Assembly: GCF_024347315.1 (NCBI RefSeq)
Contig: NZ_AP025460.1
Coordinates: forward strand, 1,674,001 to 1,738,000
DNA from: Vibrio atlanticus
GTDB taxonomy: Bacteria > Pseudomonadota > Gammaproteobacteria > Enterobacterales > Vibrionaceae
Length of the DNA: 64,000 bases
Reading direction: 5' to 3'
The position numbers were made by a program, and so were the translations under genes. The notes under the pieces are model-generated. The model searched no databases and was not told where the DNA came from. It saw only the letters and a program-made list of their open reading frames with translations. Below, piece by piece: positions 8,285 through 16,940 of the stretch. The first letter of the stretch is position 1. Each line of letters begins with the position of its first letter.

Positions 8285-9341
8285 TCTTATTCACCCCTTC
8301 CATTTTCTCTGTTGCTACGTTAGCGCTTTGTTCAACGCCGTTTTTCTCTTGTTCCATCACTTCTTTGTACCAAAGGTCATGGTGTTCTTTAGCCCAGGTT
8401 TCATCGACTTCGCCTGTTACCATACCTTCTAGTGCGCCTTCCATACCGAACAAGCCAATATAGATGTGGAACACAAAACCACAAATAAGGATCAGAGCAG
8501 CAAGCATGTGAACTAAGTTCGAAAGCTCCATATCACGTCGTGTTTGGCCAAAGATTGGGAAATCTAACACCAAGCCACTGATCGCTGCGACACTACCCAT
8601 AATGATAAGCAGCCAAAATAGCGCTTTTTCACCCGCGTTCGAAAACTCTGCCGATGGATGAGAACCTTTATGTTTCCCTACCATACCACCCAGTTTCATG
8701 AACCACTGGATATCGACCATTTTGAAGGTCGACTTGCGCCACCACTTAATAAGAACAGCCATCAACAGCACATAGAAAATCGGGCCGATGTAGTTGTGGT
8801 ATTGCTTCGCCAATAGAACGATAAAGCCCCAAAGGTCAGTTGGAATGTACGGCTTCAAAAAGTGCTTGCCGTAAACCAACATCAAACCACTGAACGCGAG
8901 CGTTAAGAAAGTAAACGCCATGCTCCAGTGCAACGCACGATCCAGTCGAGACCAACGTTTGATCTTACGGCCAGTTCTTGGCGCACTCAGCATTAATGGG
9001 CCAATCACAACGTACATCAAAGTCACGAAAGCAATACTGCCAAAGATAGCGACGGCACCGGCTGGTGACATCCACTTCTCTTTCAATATGTACCACGTTT
9101 GACCGGGCGTACTGATTAACACACCGTGCTCAGCCGATTGAGATGTGGTGTAACCTTCCTCACCGTTTCTTACTTGTCGCCAAAAATCAGCGCCAGCAAG
9201 TTGTGTGATTTCTCTTTCAGCAGAGCTCGATTGAGTTTGTGATGAGTTCGTCTCAGATGCATGGCTCAAAGGAGACAGCATTGTTAGTGCTGCCAACATC
9301 GGCAGCACAACAAGGAAGAGACGCTTAAACATTGTAAGCAT
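8268..9341 (-). CDS. Formate dehydrogenase gamma subunit, cytochrome b556
   Basis: This 357-residue inner-membrane cytochrome b passes electrons from the periplasmic dehydrogenase to quinone. A signal sequence (residues 1-29, ending in LSHAS), a periplasmic stretch and an extra helix near residues 95-118 precede the four-helix core found in E. coli FdnI, which explains its greater length. Candidate haem histidines are in RALHWSMAF, KQYHNYIGP, and HMLAALILICGFVFHIYIG. The tail motif VTGEVDETWAKEHHDLWY is typical of the family. The ATG at 9341 is preceded by AGGAG. Confidence 0.92.
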   Translation of the reverse strand: MLTMFKRLFLVVLPMLAALTMLSPLSHASETNSSQTQSSSAEREITQLAGADFWRQVRNGEEGYTTSQSAEHGVLISTPGQTWYILKEKWMSPAGAVAIFGSIAFVTLMYVVIGPLMLSAPRTGRKIKRWSRLDRALHWSMAFTFLTLAFSGLMLVYGKHFLKPYIPTDLWGFIVLLAKQYHNYIGPIFYVLLMAVLIKWWRKSTFKMVDIQWFMKLGGMVGKHKGSHPSAEFSNAGEKALFWLLIIMGSVAAISGLVLDFPIFGQTRRDMELSNLVHMLAALILICGFVFHIYIGLFGMEGALEGMVTGEVDETWAKEHHDLWYKEVMEQEKNGVEQSANVATEKMEGVNKNEQTS

Positions 9342-9354
9342 ATGTCTCTCCTAA

Positions 9355-9963
9355 CTAGCTCTTCATCGCATCGTAAGAAAGGTCGTTGCCGTCTGTCCAA
9401 CCAGCACCTTTCGCACCACGTTCTACAACACGCTGACGGAAGATATCAGAGACTTGCTCAGCATCACCTGCAAGCAGCGCTTTTGTCGAACAAAGCGAAG
9501 CACACATTGGTAGCTTGCCTTCAGCAATACGGTTCGCACCGTACTTCTGACGTTCTTCCGCAGAACCTGGTTCTGTTTCAGGGCCGCCAGCACAGAAGGT
9601 ACATTTGTCCATTTTACCGCGCTCACCAAAGGCTTCCTGTTTAGGGAATTGAGGTGCGCCAAATGGACAAGCAAACAAGCAGTAACCACAACCGATACAT
9701 AGATCTTTATTGTGAAGTACGATGCCGTCTTCTGTATGTTCAAAACAGTCTGCTGGGCAAACTGCCATACAAGGGGCATCAGTACAGTGCATACATGCGA
9801 CTGAGATAGAGTTTTCACCCGGTTCGCCATCGTTCAGTGTCACAACGCGGCGACGTTGAATACCCCATTCCAGAGCGTCATCATTTTCGTTCTTACATGC
9901 AGTGACACAACCGTTACATTCGATACAACGTTTGGTGTCACAAAGAAATTTCATTCTAGCCAT
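9355..9963 (-). CDS. fdh3B: Formate dehydrogenase beta subunit, four-cluster ferredoxin
   Basis: This 202-residue iron-sulfur protein relays electrons from the catalytic subunit to the cytochrome b. Four [4Fe-4S] cysteine groups are visible: CDTKRCIECNGCVTACKN (9-26), CMHCTDAPCMAVCP, CIGCGYCLFACPFG, and a group mixing CTFC with CASLC near residues 120-160. It lacks the C-terminal membrane anchor of E. coli FdnH, so it is the shorter FDH3-type beta subunit. Spacing to its neighbours is 11-13 bases, consistent with one operon. Confidence 0.93.
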   Translation of the reverse strand: MARMKFLCDTKRCIECNGCVTACKNENDDALEWGIQRRRVVTLNDGEPGENSISVACMHCTDAPCMAVCPADCFEHTEDGIVLHNKDLCIGCGYCLFACPFGAPQFPKQEAFGERGKMDKCTFCAGGPETEPGSAEERQKYGANRIAEGKLPMCASLCSTKALLAGDAEQVSDIFRQRVVERGAKGAGWTDGNDLSYDAMKS

Positions 9964-9974
9964 TTTAAGACTCC

Positions 9975-12830
9975 TTACGCTTTACGAATATTACAAAGGG
10001 TTACTTTCGTTTCCTGCATCAACGTGACAGGGTCGTAACCATATGTGGTTGCTGTATTGGCAGCTTCGCCAATAACGTAAGGATCAGAGCCTTCTGGGTA
10101 TTTAGAACGTAAGTCTTCACCTTCAAACTTACCACCGAAGTGGAACGGCAAGAACGCTAAACCCGGTTTAACACGACGAGTAACCATCGCTTTCACCTTG
10201 ATGCGGCCTTTCTCAGCACCTTCAACCCAAACATCATCACCATCTTTAAAGCCAATGTCGTTTGCGTCTTTCGGGTTCACTTCAACAAACATCTCTTGTT
10301 GTAGTTCTGCTAGCCAAGGGTTAGAACGGGTTTCTTCACCACCACCTTCGTATTCAACCAGACGACCAGAAGTCAGAATTATTGGGTATTCAGCAGACTT
10401 GTCTTGGTCTTGAATTGATTTGTACAACGTAGGAACACGGAAGATTGCTTCCTTGTCATCCCATGTTGGGTAGTCTGCAACAAGATCACGACGTGGCGTG
10501 TAAAGTGGTTCACGGTGCAGTGGTACGCGGTCTGGGAATGTCCAAACAATCGCACGCGCTTTCGCATTACCAAACGGGATACAACCATGTTTGATAGCCA
10601 CACGCTGGATACCACCAGAAACGTCAGTCTTCCAGTTCTTACCTTCCGCTGAAGCTTTCTCTTCTGCGGTTAGATCGTCCCACCAACCCAGTTGTTTCAG
10701 CAGTTTGTCACTGAATTCTGGGTAACCGTCTTTGATTTCGCTGCCTTTTGAGTAGCTGTCTTCAGCCAATAGACTTTGACCTTCAAATTCGACACCGAAA
10801 CGAGTACGGAAGTTACCGCCGCCCTCTGCTACTGGTTTAGACGTATCGTAAAGGATATGCGTACCTGGGTGTTTCATCTCTGGGTTGCCCCAGCATGGCC
10901 AAGGAAGACCGTAAGTCTCGCCATTCGCTGGGCCGCCTTCTGCAGCAAGCGTTGTTTTGTGGAACGTGTGCCAGTTTTGTTGGTGTTCTTTCAAACGTTC
11001 TGGGCTTTGACCTGTATAGCCGATCGTCCACATACCTTTGTTGAATTCACGAGTGATGTCTTCAATCAATGGTTGGTTGTTCTCAACACGGATGTTTTTG
11101 AACAGTTGATCAGAGAAACCAAGCTTCTTAGAAAGAAGGTACATGATTTCGTGATCAGGCTTAGATTCGAACAGAGGCTCAACAACCTTGTCGCGCCACT
11201 GTAGAGAACGGTTTGATGCCGTTACGCTGCCGTAAGTTTCAAATTGAGTGGTTGCTGGAAGCAAGTAAACGCCATCTGTGCGATCGTTCATTACTGCTGC
11301 AACTGTTGGGTATGGGTCAACGATAACCATCATATCCAGCTTCTGCATCGCCTTCTTCATCTCTGGACCACGAGTCTGAGAGTTCACCGCGTGACCCCAG
11401 TAGAACATGGCACGGATGTTTTCGCGCTGACGGATCTTGTCTTTGTCTTCAAGTACGCCATCAACCCAACGAGATACAGGAATACCTGCACTGTTCATTG
11501 GTTTTTGACCGCCGTATGCGTTGTCGTCGAAACGTCCTTTCACCCAGTCAAAGTCGATGTCCCAAACTTTAGACCAGTGGCGCCAAGAACCTTCAGACAA
11601 GCCGTAGTAACCTGGAAGTGTGTCAGACAGTACGCCAAGGTCAGTTGCGCCTTGTACATTATCGTGACCACGAAAGATGTTTGCACCGCCGCCTGATTTA
11701 CCGATGTTACCTAGCGCAAGCTCAAGTACACAGTAAGCTCGTGTGTTGTTGTTACCCGTCGTGTGTTGAGTACCACCCATACACCAAACGATACAACCTG
11801 GACGGTTCTCAGAAAGCAGTTTTGCTGTGTGGTAAACGTCTTCTTCGCTTACGCCTGTCACGCGTTCAACTTCTGCTGGGCTCCACTTCGCGACTTCTTC
11901 ACGGATCTCGTCCATGCCAAATACACGTTGGCGGATGAATTCTTTGTCTTCCCACTTATTAGCAAAGACATGCCATAGCACACCCCAGATAAACGCAACG
12001 TCTGACCCCGGGCGTAGAGAAACATAGTGATCAGATTTCGCAGCAGTACGCGTACGACGAGGATCCGCCACAACGATCTTACAGTTGTTCTTCTCTTTCG
12101 CGATTAGGATGTGCTGCATTGCTACAGGGTGAGCTTCTGCAGGGTTTGAACCAATGAACAGCATCGATTTACAGTTGTGCATGTCATTGAACGAGTTTGT
12201 CATCGCACCGTAACCCCAAGTGTTTGCAACACCGGCTACTGTGGTTGAGTGACAAATGCGCGCTTGGTGGTCAACGTTGTTCGTGCCCCAAAGCGACGCC
12301 ATTTTACGGAATGCGTAAGCTTGCTCGTTACTGTGTTTTGCACTACCTAGGAAGTAAACCGAATCAGGGCCAGACTCTTTACGAAGTTCTAGCGCCTTGT
12401 TACCGATCTCTTCAATCGCTTGTTCCCAAGAAAGCTTCTTCCACTTTCCGCCTTCCAATTTCATTGGGTACTTAAGACGACGTTCACCGTGGCCGTGCTC
12501 ACGCAGTGCTGCACCTTTCGCGCAGTGTCCACCAGCGTTGAATGGGTGATCGAATGCAGGTTCTTGACCTGTCCATACGCCATTTTGAACTTCAGCGTAG
12601 ATACCACAACCCACAGAACAGTGAGAACAGATTGTACGTTTCACTTCTGTTTTCGCTTCTGGATCGACAGATTTAGCCTGTGCTTTCTTCATCATGCCCG
12701 GTGCGAATAGACTTGCGCCTACTACTGCGCCACCAGCAGCCAATGAAGTGTTTTTCATGAAGGCACGTCTAGACACGCCTAGCTGATTGGTTTCTTTGCT
12801 CACACTATCGGAGCGTTTGACAAGTTTCAT
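9975..12830 (-). CDS. fdhA: Formate dehydrogenase catalytic alpha subunit (Cys form, TAT-exported)
   Basis: This 951-residue enzyme oxidises formate to CO2 in the periplasm with a bis-MGD cofactor holding Mo or W. A twin-arginine signal (VSRRAFMK, residues 19-26) ends near residue 52. The [4Fe-4S] motif uses Cys68, Cys71, Cys75 and Cys103. The metal ligand is Cys193 followed by His194 (ARICHSTTVAG), where E. coli FDH-N has selenocysteine; the codon is TGC, not TGA. The C-terminal cofactor domain ends near residue 940. GGAG precedes the start. Chaperone, TAT peptide and polyferredoxin genes lie directly upstream. Linkage to tungstate uptake suggests a tungsten enzyme, which is inference. Confidence 0.95.
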   Translation of the reverse strand: MKLVKRSDSVSKETNQLGVSRRAFMKNTSLAAGGAVVGASLFAPGMMKKAQAKSVDPEAKTEVKRTICSHCSVGCGIYAEVQNGVWTGQEPAFDHPFNAGGHCAKGAALREHGHGERRLKYPMKLEGGKWKKLSWEQAIEEIGNKALELRKESGPDSVYFLGSAKHSNEQAYAFRKMASLWGTNNVDHQARICHSTTVAGVANTWGYGAMTNSFNDMHNCKSMLFIGSNPAEAHPVAMQHILIAKEKNNCKIVVADPRRTRTAAKSDHYVSLRPGSDVAFIWGVLWHVFANKWEDKEFIRQRVFGMDEIREEVAKWSPAEVERVTGVSEEDVYHTAKLLSENRPGCIVWCMGGTQHTTGNNNTRAYCVLELALGNIGKSGGGANIFRGHDNVQGATDLGVLSDTLPGYYGLSEGSWRHWSKVWDIDFDWVKGRFDDNAYGGQKPMNSAGIPVSRWVDGVLEDKDKIRQRENIRAMFYWGHAVNSQTRGPEMKKAMQKLDMMVIVDPYPTVAAVMNDRTDGVYLLPATTQFETYGSVTASNRSLQWRDKVVEPLFESKPDHEIMYLLSKKLGFSDQLFKNIRVENNQPLIEDITREFNKGMWTIGYTGQSPERLKEHQQNWHTFHKTTLAAEGGPANGETYGLPWPCWGNPEMKHPGTHILYDTSKPVAEGGGNFRTRFGVEFEGQSLLAEDSYSKGSEIKDGYPEFSDKLLKQLGWWDDLTAEEKASAEGKNWKTDVSGGIQRVAIKHGCIPFGNAKARAIVWTFPDRVPLHREPLYTPRRDLVADYPTWDDKEAIFRVPTLYKSIQDQDKSAEYPIILTSGRLVEYEGGGEETRSNPWLAELQQEMFVEVNPKDANDIGFKDGDDVWVEGAEKGRIKVKAMVTRRVKPGLAFLPFHFGGKFEGEDLRSKYPEGSDPYVIGEAANTATTYGYDPVTLMQETKVTLCNIRKA

Positions 12831-12840
12831 CCGTTATCTC

Positions 12841-13044
12841 CTAAAGTGTGTCGTAGTAATCGCGAATATGTTGCGTTTCACGATAGCCCGTCTTCTTCAC
12901 GTCTTCTTTCGGCATTTCAACCGTTTCTGAAGCAGTTGCCACTTTCGTTGTACCAGCGACAACGGCACCAGCAACGGCTGCAGTCGTTAAACCTTTGAGT
13001 AAGTCTCTACGGCTTGTATCTATTTCTTTGTTATCTTTCATCAT
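12841..13044 (-). CDS. Small TAT-target protein of formate dehydrogenase clusters
   Basis: This 67-residue protein has a twin-arginine motif (SRRDLLKG, residues 10-17) followed by an alanine-rich hydrophobic segment. A short acidic tail ends in HIRDYYDTL. It belongs to the family of tiny TAT substrates found beside formate dehydrogenase genes. Its role is unknown; it may be an extra subunit or help co-export of the alpha subunit. The start at 13044 has AAGGA four bases upstream; a second ATG follows at 13041 at better distance. It lies 10 bases before fdhA. Confidence 0.85.
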   Translation of the reverse strand: MMKDNKEIDTSRRDLLKGLTTAAVAGAVVAGTTKVATASETVEMPKEDVKKTGYRETQHIRDYYDTL

Positions 13045-13117
13045 TGCTTCCTTACCTTGCGGTAGATCTTTTTGGAGGCTTCATGCCCCTCTATCGATAT
13101 AATCGCGTACTGCTCGA

Positions 13118-13786
13118 TTACTCGTAATCAGTGACGTTTTTCACATCAATCTTTAATTTGTGTTTACTGCTTTTTGTATTCACGCTGAAACGAACCTGCT
13201 CCAACGTTAAGAATGCTTCACATAGCTGTGCTGCTGATTTGTAGAAGTTCGCACTTTCTGCACTTTCAAGCTGATGCGTAAAAGAGTTAAACCAAGGACC
13301 AAGATGCTTATTGAAAACGGCTTGTTGAAGCGCTTCTTCTTCGCCGATTAGCATCGCCATTACTTCACACAATGCAGCAATATGATCTTCTGGTTCTTTC
13401 ACTTGATCATCACGTTCAATGCCTAAAAGCTCTAGGTCATGACGAATCTCAGCTAATGGTTTTTCCATCATCGATCCTGTTCTGTGCCAAGATCCAAATG
13501 GAACAATCTCTCCGCGGCCAATGCCAATGAAAAGATTCTGATATTCATCTTCTAGTGCTTCGCGGTTTGATTCGGTTGCCGCTTGTTGAATCGCAATCCA
13601 AGCCTTTTGCATCGCACTCTCAGACGCTTCAATGTCTAGCGTCTTTAGAAAGTCGATTACCTCTTCAGAAGGTGCGCTACGAAACAATGCAGAAAGAACC
13701 AGATAGATTTCTGTTCTTAGTGTCTGTTCTTGCTTTAATTCTTTTGCGAGCTCAGGCTCTTGTGCCTGATCCAAATTAGTATCCAA
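13118..13786 (-). CDS. TorD/DmsD-family molybdoenzyme chaperone
   Basis: This protein of about 222 residues is an all-helical cytoplasmic chaperone that likely binds the FdhA TAT signal and holds the enzyme for cofactor insertion. The family signature runs FIGIGRGEIVPFGSWHRTG near residues 69-87, followed by EPEDHIAALCEVMAML. No ATG is present. A TTG at 13786 is chosen because AGGAG lies six bases before it, whereas the TTG at 13792 abuts that site. The AGGAG overlaps the stop codon of the upstream polyferredoxin, so coupled translation is expected. Confidence 0.88.
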   Translation of the reverse strand: MDTNLDQAQEPELAKELKQEQTLRTEIYLVLSALFRSAPSEEVIDFLKTLDIEASESAMQKAWIAIQQAATESNREALEDEYQNLFIGIGRGEIVPFGSWHRTGSMMEKPLAEIRHDLELLGIERDDQVKEPEDHIAALCEVMAMLIGEEEALQQAVFNKHLGPWFNSFTHQLESAESANFYKSAAQLCEAFLTLEQVRFSVNTKSSKHKLKIDVKNVTDYE

Positions 13787-13795
13787 GGCCAACTC

Positions 13796-15457
13796 CTAGT
13801 ATTTCAATTGTTTCAATGGGTCTTGAGCCATTGAATCGAACATGTCTACCACACGGCAGTCTTCACACATCGCAATACGATTAATTGCTGTCTCATCTGA
13901 GAAATGAGAGTGACCGCGTAACTTATTTTGTAACATGTCAATCATAGACTGCGGTGCGAATGGTTTATGACAACGTAAACATTCCGCAGCTTTCTCTTCA
14001 TGAATCACAACCGCTTGTTGACGCTCTTCTTTCACCCAATTCATACGAGGAGTCAGAGTAAGAACATTCTCAGGACATGCCTTTTCACACAGACCACATT
14101 GAATACAGTCTTGCTCTACAAACTTAAGTGATGGAGAGGCACCATCGGTATGCAGAGCACGCGTTGGACACACAGCCACACAGCTCATACACAAAGTACA
14201 ATCTTTGTTTTCACACGAAACCGTGCCGTATGGCGCATTCGAAGGGAGCTCAACAATGTTTTCAACCGGAATACGAGATGAAGACATCGCATCAAGTGCT
14301 GTGAATAGGCGTTGACGTTTATTGCCTTGAAGATCGCCAAGTGCAAGATCGAACGAATCAACACACAGTGTTGGAGGCCCTTCACGTAGAGATTCTAAAT
14401 ACAGGATATCGATGGTTTCTTTTGGAACACCGATTTGGTCTAGTAACTCTTGAGCGATCCCTACTTCGTTATTTAGGACACGAATGATGGTTTCTGGCAT
14501 AAAGCGAGAAGCAGCAAACAGAACCTGAGTTGCGCCATTCACTAACGCTGCAAACCAAGTATCAATACCAATAGAAGGCAATTCTTCAACAACGATTGGA
14601 ATCACGTTATCTGGTAGCGCTTTAAGAGCCATCACGTTGTAAGTTTCATGACGTGAGCTACAGATAAGTACGATTGGGTCCAGACCGCCCGCATGTTCAT
14701 AGTTAGCTAGCGTACGTTCAATGAATTTTTGGGTATCGTCAGGATTTGGAAGCGCATAGGTAATCGCTTCTGTAGGACAGCTCGTTGCACAAGTTCCCAC
14801 GCCTTGACATAGATAAGGGTTAATCTCGATCTTGTGACCTTTCTTATCTGAGCCTTCACTTGATAGTGCGCCAGCAGGACAAGCATCAACACAACGCTCA
14901 CAGCCTTTTACGCCACGAGAACTGTGTGCACAAAGGTCGGTGTCTAGACGGAAAAACTTAGGCTTATCAAAAGTACCCATTAGCGTTGGAATCTCTTCTA
15001 ACGCTTCAGCCAGTTTTGGATAACCGCGCCCTACTGGGTAATACCCAGGAACAGGTACTTCTTCAGTCATGCAACTATTCAGACACAGGTCTAAAACCAC
15101 ATCGAAACAATCGTGATTAATAGCCACTTTTGCCAAGTTGCTTGATGTGCCTTTACTGTCAATCACGACTTCAAACGTGCCAAGGAAACCGGATACTTGA
15201 ACCGAATTTGCGAAGTACAGTTCTGGGTTTGTGCCCTTTTCGCCGTCTGTTGACAATAAGGTTAAGCTCGTTAATTGAGGTAATTGCGCCGCAGCACTTT
15301 CTATGATCGCAGTTGGACCAATAACAAGTGTATTACCGCCGCTTTCGTAGCTAACAGTAGGTGGAATCAGATTTGTTAACTCTACTGTATTTTCAAATGC
15401 ATACAGTCTTGCTTTAGCGTTATTTGAAGTTGCTTGTTCTAATAATTGTTTAAGCAT
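13796..15457 (-). CDS. Polyferredoxin (4Fe-4S dicluster protein) of the formate dehydrogenase cluster
   Basis: This 553-residue soluble iron-sulfur protein carries two double-cluster modules. The first (about residues 174-235) has CERCVDACPAGAL and CQGVGTCATSCPTEA. The second (about 416-470) has CTLCMSCVAVCPTRAL and CIQCGLCEKACPENV. CxxC pairs near the C terminus (CLRCHKPF, CEDCRVV) may bind zinc or iron. No signal peptide is seen, so it is probably cytoplasmic. It is the first gene behind a sigma-54 promoter and opens the transcript reaching to 7868. It might carry electrons to or from the enzyme or its maturation, but the partner is unknown. Confidence 0.88.
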   Translation of the reverse strand: MLKQLLEQATSNNAKARLYAFENTVELTNLIPPTVSYESGGNTLVIGPTAIIESAAAQLPQLTSLTLLSTDGEKGTNPELYFANSVQVSGFLGTFEVVIDSKGTSSNLAKVAINHDCFDVVLDLCLNSCMTEEVPVPGYYPVGRGYPKLAEALEEIPTLMGTFDKPKFFRLDTDLCAHSSRGVKGCERCVDACPAGALSSEGSDKKGHKIEINPYLCQGVGTCATSCPTEAITYALPNPDDTQKFIERTLANYEHAGGLDPIVLICSSRHETYNVMALKALPDNVIPIVVEELPSIGIDTWFAALVNGATQVLFAASRFMPETIIRVLNNEVGIAQELLDQIGVPKETIDILYLESLREGPPTLCVDSFDLALGDLQGNKRQRLFTALDAMSSSRIPVENIVELPSNAPYGTVSCENKDCTLCMSCVAVCPTRALHTDGASPSLKFVEQDCIQCGLCEKACPENVLTLTPRMNWVKEERQQAVVIHEEKAAECLRCHKPFAPQSMIDMLQNKLRGHSHFSDETAINRIAMCEDCRVVDMFDSMAQDPLKQLKY

Positions 15458-15623
15458 TGCTCAGTTCCATCTATGGACATGGATAATCTGTTCAACCTTC
15501 ATTGTAGTAAGCGATAGAGAACTTGCTGAGTAATCCGTTAACAACTAACTCTTTAGCTAGTGTGCCATTCGTTAGACCATGAACTCGTCTATCTACAAAA
15601 AAAGTTGATAATGAACGTTATTT

Positions 15624-15639
15624 AGCAAATGCCATGCCA
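15624..15639 (-). promoter_or_regulatory. Sigma-54 promoter of polyferredoxin-formate dehydrogenase genes
   Basis: The minus strand reads TGGCATGGCATTTGCT, a near-consensus -24/-12 element with GG and GC at exact spacing. The predicted transcript starts near 15613, about 155 bases before the polyferredoxin ATG. Confidence 0.82.
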
Positions 15640-15701
15640 GTTTAATAATCCTTATATATCAGTGCTTTAATGCTTTGTGGCGTTTATTGTACGTATAAAA
15701 A

Positions 15702-15732
15702 AACCGCTTGGGACATTTTGTCGCAAGCGGTT
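15702..15732 (-). terminator. Terminator of DUF3305-DUF3306 with an embedded palindrome
   Basis: A 9-bp perfect outer stem (AACCGCTTG / CAAGCGGTT) encloses the palindrome GACATTTTGTC. A run of seven T follows on the minus strand. The hairpin ends the DUF3306 transcript, and its apex is also one of the recurring GGACATTTTGTCC sites. Confidence 0.85.
15711..15723. promoter_or_regulatory. GGACATTTTGTCC-type site, formate dehydrogenase promoter (proximal)
   Basis: GGACATTTTGTCG matches the recurring 13-bp dyad with one change. It is centred about 104 bp upstream of the predicted sigma-54 start. It is proposed as a binding site of the response regulator encoded at 25761-27224. Confidence 0.65.
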
Positions 15733-15744
15733 CATTGAGTGTTT

Positions 15745-15757
15745 AGTCAAAATGTAC
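15745..15757. promoter_or_regulatory. GGACATTTTGTCC-type site, formate dehydrogenase promoter (middle)
   Basis: AGTCAAAATGTAC, read on the minus strand as GTACATTTTGACT, is a degenerate copy of the dyad. It is centred about 138 bp upstream of the predicted start. Confidence 0.5.
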
Positions 15758-15760
15758 CTA

Positions 15761-16447
15761 TTATTTGTGTGGTATATTTTGTCCCACCTCTTTTAGGTCA
15801 GCTTCGTCTGACATTGTAGCTTTATCATCCGACACTGTGTTTTTATACAGTTCTTTTTCTTCACCCGCAATTTCGTCACTTTCACTGAGTTCTGACTCGG
15901 TCTCTTCAGCTTCATTAATAGAGTCATCAACCTCATCAATCAAAGTTTCTTCTTCATTATCAGCGGCTTGTTCAGGTTCGTTTACTGTGTCTTCTTCTGT
16001 CTTGTCTTTTACCCAATCGCGAAGAGTTTCTGCAACTCCTTCAGACAGAGACTTCAAATTGCTGTAATCGTCGTCGTAATCATCTAAACCATCACGAATG
16101 TTGAACTCTTCTGAGAGGAATAGTTTACGCAATGCCGCTTTTTTTACGCTTTCAGAGGCTTCTGATACCAATAATTGGGCAACAGACAAATCTTCAGTGG
16201 CTTCTGGTGCGGGATCTTGAACGTCAGCAACATGAACGTCTTCATTGGTTTCTGAAGCTTCACTCTCTAAAGACTGAGGCGCTGCTGCTTCCATTTCAGA
16301 CGAAAGCTCAGCCGGCGAAATCTCAGAAGGTGAAGAATCAGAAGAAGTAAGTTCTGGTGCTTCCAGTGTTTGCTCTACTTCCAAAGGTTCGTCAATGGAT
16401 TCATCAAGCTTTCGTTGAGACCAACGGCTAAAGAAGTTAGTTGCCAT
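15761..16447 (-). CDS. DUF3306 protein
   Basis: This 228-residue, strongly acidic protein begins with FFSRWSQRKLDE, the conserved N terminus of DUF3306. A Glu/Ser/Ala-rich region (20-90) looks disordered, and a short conserved core around EFNIRDGLDDYDDDYS (about 112-127) follows. No signal peptide or metal motif is visible. Genes of this family sit with DUF3305 beside formate dehydrogenase clusters, so a role in its maturation is plausible but unproven. It overlaps the DUF3305 end by 11 bases. Its last codons contain one of the recurring palindromes. Confidence 0.85.
   Translation of the reverse strand: MATNFFSRWSQRKLDESIDEPLEVEQTLEAPELTSSDSSPSEISPAELSSEMEAAAPQSLESEASETNEDVHVADVQDPAPEATEDLSVAQLLVSEASESVKKAALRKLFLSEEFNIRDGLDDYDDDYSNLKSLSEGVAETLRDWVKDKTEEDTVNEPEQAADNEEETLIDEVDDSINEAEETESELSESDEIAGEEKELYKNTVSDDKATMSDEADLKEVGQNIPHK
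15772..15784. promoter_or_regulatory. GGACATTTTGTCC-type site, formate dehydrogenase promoter (distal)
   Basis: GTATATTTTGTCC, inside the last codons of DUF3306, is a two-mismatch copy of the dyad centred about 165 bp upstream of the predicted sigma-54 start. Together with 15711 and 15745 it makes three sites spaced 34 and 27 bp. Confidence 0.5.
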
Positions 16448-16901
16448 TTGATCTTCCCGCGCCTTTGCGTTTCTTACGTCTTGTTTCTAATAACTCGCCA
16501 TGACGACCGATGAACGCTTCCATCCAAGCCTGTACGGGCAAAGGAATGTCGTAGGAAAGCACTTGGTTGTCACCGTCCATGTATTGCCCTGCAACGGTTT
16601 GTGAGGCAGTAAGTAACTGAATGACGGGCTTAACATCAGAATCGACATTATCCATTACTAAGAAAAGCTTAGGTTGCTGAGAGCTTAGGTTGAATCGATA
16701 GTCTGTACGTTCATCTTTATGTAGTTGAAGTAAACAAACGTCTTGGGCGTCATCTTCTGGTGACAGTTCAAACCCCATCAATTCCCATTGAGTGGTTACC
16801 CAGATACCTGTCTTGATCTCTTTCTCTATTCTTTGGACACCTATTGGCCAAGCTGCTTCTGTTTTTTCATATTGTTCTTTGAATTCTTTTATCTCAGACA
16901 T
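16437..16901 (-). CDS. DUF3305 protein
   Basis: This 154-residue cytoplasmic protein has the DUF3305 core: WPIGVQRIEKEIKTGIWVTTQWELMGFEL at about residues 18-46 and PVQAWMEAFIGRHGE near 121-135. The tail is rich in Lys and Arg. It pairs with the overlapping DUF3306 gene, and both lie upstream of the formate dehydrogenase genes and divergent from fdhD. The biochemical function is unknown. A sigma-54 element upstream suggests it is co-regulated with the enzyme. Confidence 0.85.
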   Translation of the reverse strand: MSEIKEFKEQYEKTEAAWPIGVQRIEKEIKTGIWVTTQWELMGFELSPEDDAQDVCLLQLHKDERTDYRFNLSSQQPKLFLVMDNVDSDVKPVIQLLTASQTVAGQYMDGDNQVLSYDIPLPVQAWMEAFIGRHGELLETRRKKRKGAGRSNGN

Positions 16902-16940
16902 ACTTCACCCAATTGATTTTCTTTGGTCTGAATGTGCTTA

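Larger units (their letters stand above)
15458..15760. other. Regulatory intergenic region upstream of the polyferredoxin gene
   Basis: No gene is seen. The 303 bases hold a sigma-54 promoter for the minus-strand formate dehydrogenase genes, a terminator for the DUF3305-DUF3306 transcript and two palindromic sites (15711-15723 and 15745-15757). A third site lies just inside the DUF3306 3' end (15772-15784). The arrangement is that of an enhancer-driven promoter. Confidence 0.75.

Noticed and set aside
12250..12255. Possible selenocysteine in FdhA
   Set aside because: The active-site codon is TGC within RICHSTT; no in-frame TGA or SECIS-like hairpin is present.
10776..12710. Several long open frames opposite fdhA
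   Set aside because: They lie antisense to a well-supported gene, with no family motifs or ribosome sites.
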